Part shown: positions 63,872 through 64,000 of the stretch, piece after piece
Layout of the letters: each line of letters opens with the position of its first letter
Numbering within the stretch: position 1 is the first letter of the stretch
Assembly: GCA_963989245.1 (NCBI GenBank)
Contig: OZ022341.1
Location: 65,408,797 to 65,472,796, forward strand
Length of the DNA: 64,000 bases
Direction: 5' to 3'
From: Nansenia antarctica
Taxonomy: Eukaryota > Chordata > Actinopteri > Argentiniformes > Microstomatidae
Position numbers and translations under genes: made by a program
Notes under the pieces: model-generated
What the model saw: only the letters and a program-made list of their open reading frames with translations
What the model was told of the DNA's origin: nothing
Database searches by the model: none

Positions 63872-64000
63872 TAGGGGGCTGCTGACATCCACTTCCAAAG
63901 CTCTAGCCTGCCTCACGGGTAAATACATTATCTGCGCACGCGCGAGCTCCTCCCCCCCACCCCTTCCTTACTTTTTCACTCTGCTGTCGGGTTGCCTTGT
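63872..64000. other. H2B upstream flank
   Basis: Same sequence as 35072-35200; no gene to the window end. Confidence 0.7.

Overview
The window is a fish (teleost-type) replication-dependent histone gene cluster that has been duplicated, partly inverted and heavily invaded by transposons. Evidence for an animal nuclear genome: intronless H1, H2A, H2B, H3.2 and H4 genes that nearly all end in the metazoan histone stem-loop (GGCUCU-UUUA-AGAGCC); intron-containing vertebrate genes (atp6v1f, a plxdc1 fragment); a vertebrate tRNA-Cys; and fish-type DIRS, BEL, hAT, L1/Tx1, L2-like and SINE repeats. The species cannot be named from this.

Layout: 1-5.9 kb (+): H2B (cut by the window edge), H1, H2A, H3. 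6.4-9.2 kb (-): H1, H2A and then an H3 promoter with no gene; the place expected for H2B holds only a palindrome made of the H2B tail (9.55-9.75 kb). 10.75 kb (+): H4. 11-15.5 kb: LINE ends, a tRNA-like repeat, three plxdc1-like exons with a tRNA-Cys in an intron, and LINE/minisatellite debris. 16.2-16.7 kb (-): H3, which with its flanks is an inverted copy of the 5.2-6.25 kb block. 16.9-23.4 kb: DIRS copy A carrying a nested hAT. 23.56-28.42 kb: a BEL/Pao element inserted exactly in the stem-loop of the next H3. 28.4-36 kb (-): H3, H2A, (hAT, SINE), H2B, H2B, H4. 36.5-39.7 kb: DIRS debris and a recent L1/Tx1-type LINE. 40.4-41.4 kb: intact two-exon atp6v1f; 43.4-44.0 kb: an unrecognised possible gene. 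44.6-48.6 kb (+): H1, H2A and an H3 flank without H3, with a TA-flanked DNA transposon. 48.6-54.05 kb: gypsy-type LTR/gag fragment, 350 unassigned bases, DIRS copy B. 54.9-57.3 kb and 63.6-63.8 kb (-): H2B fragment, intact H2B, and an H2B split by DIRS copy C (57.3-63.6 kb), the least damaged of the DIRS copies.

Read on the proper strand, the units follow the order H4-H2B-H1-H2A-H3, the single-strand order known from trout. The genes supply nucleosome core and linker histones in S phase. Promoters carry CCAAT/TATA (H2A, H3), octamer + TATA (H2B) and the H1 box (H1). The main biological interest is structural decay: an H3 whose 3' processing signal was split by BEL, an H2B split by DIRS at an Asn codon, orphan H3 promoter sequence, and individual histone copies with unusual residues or stem-loop changes.
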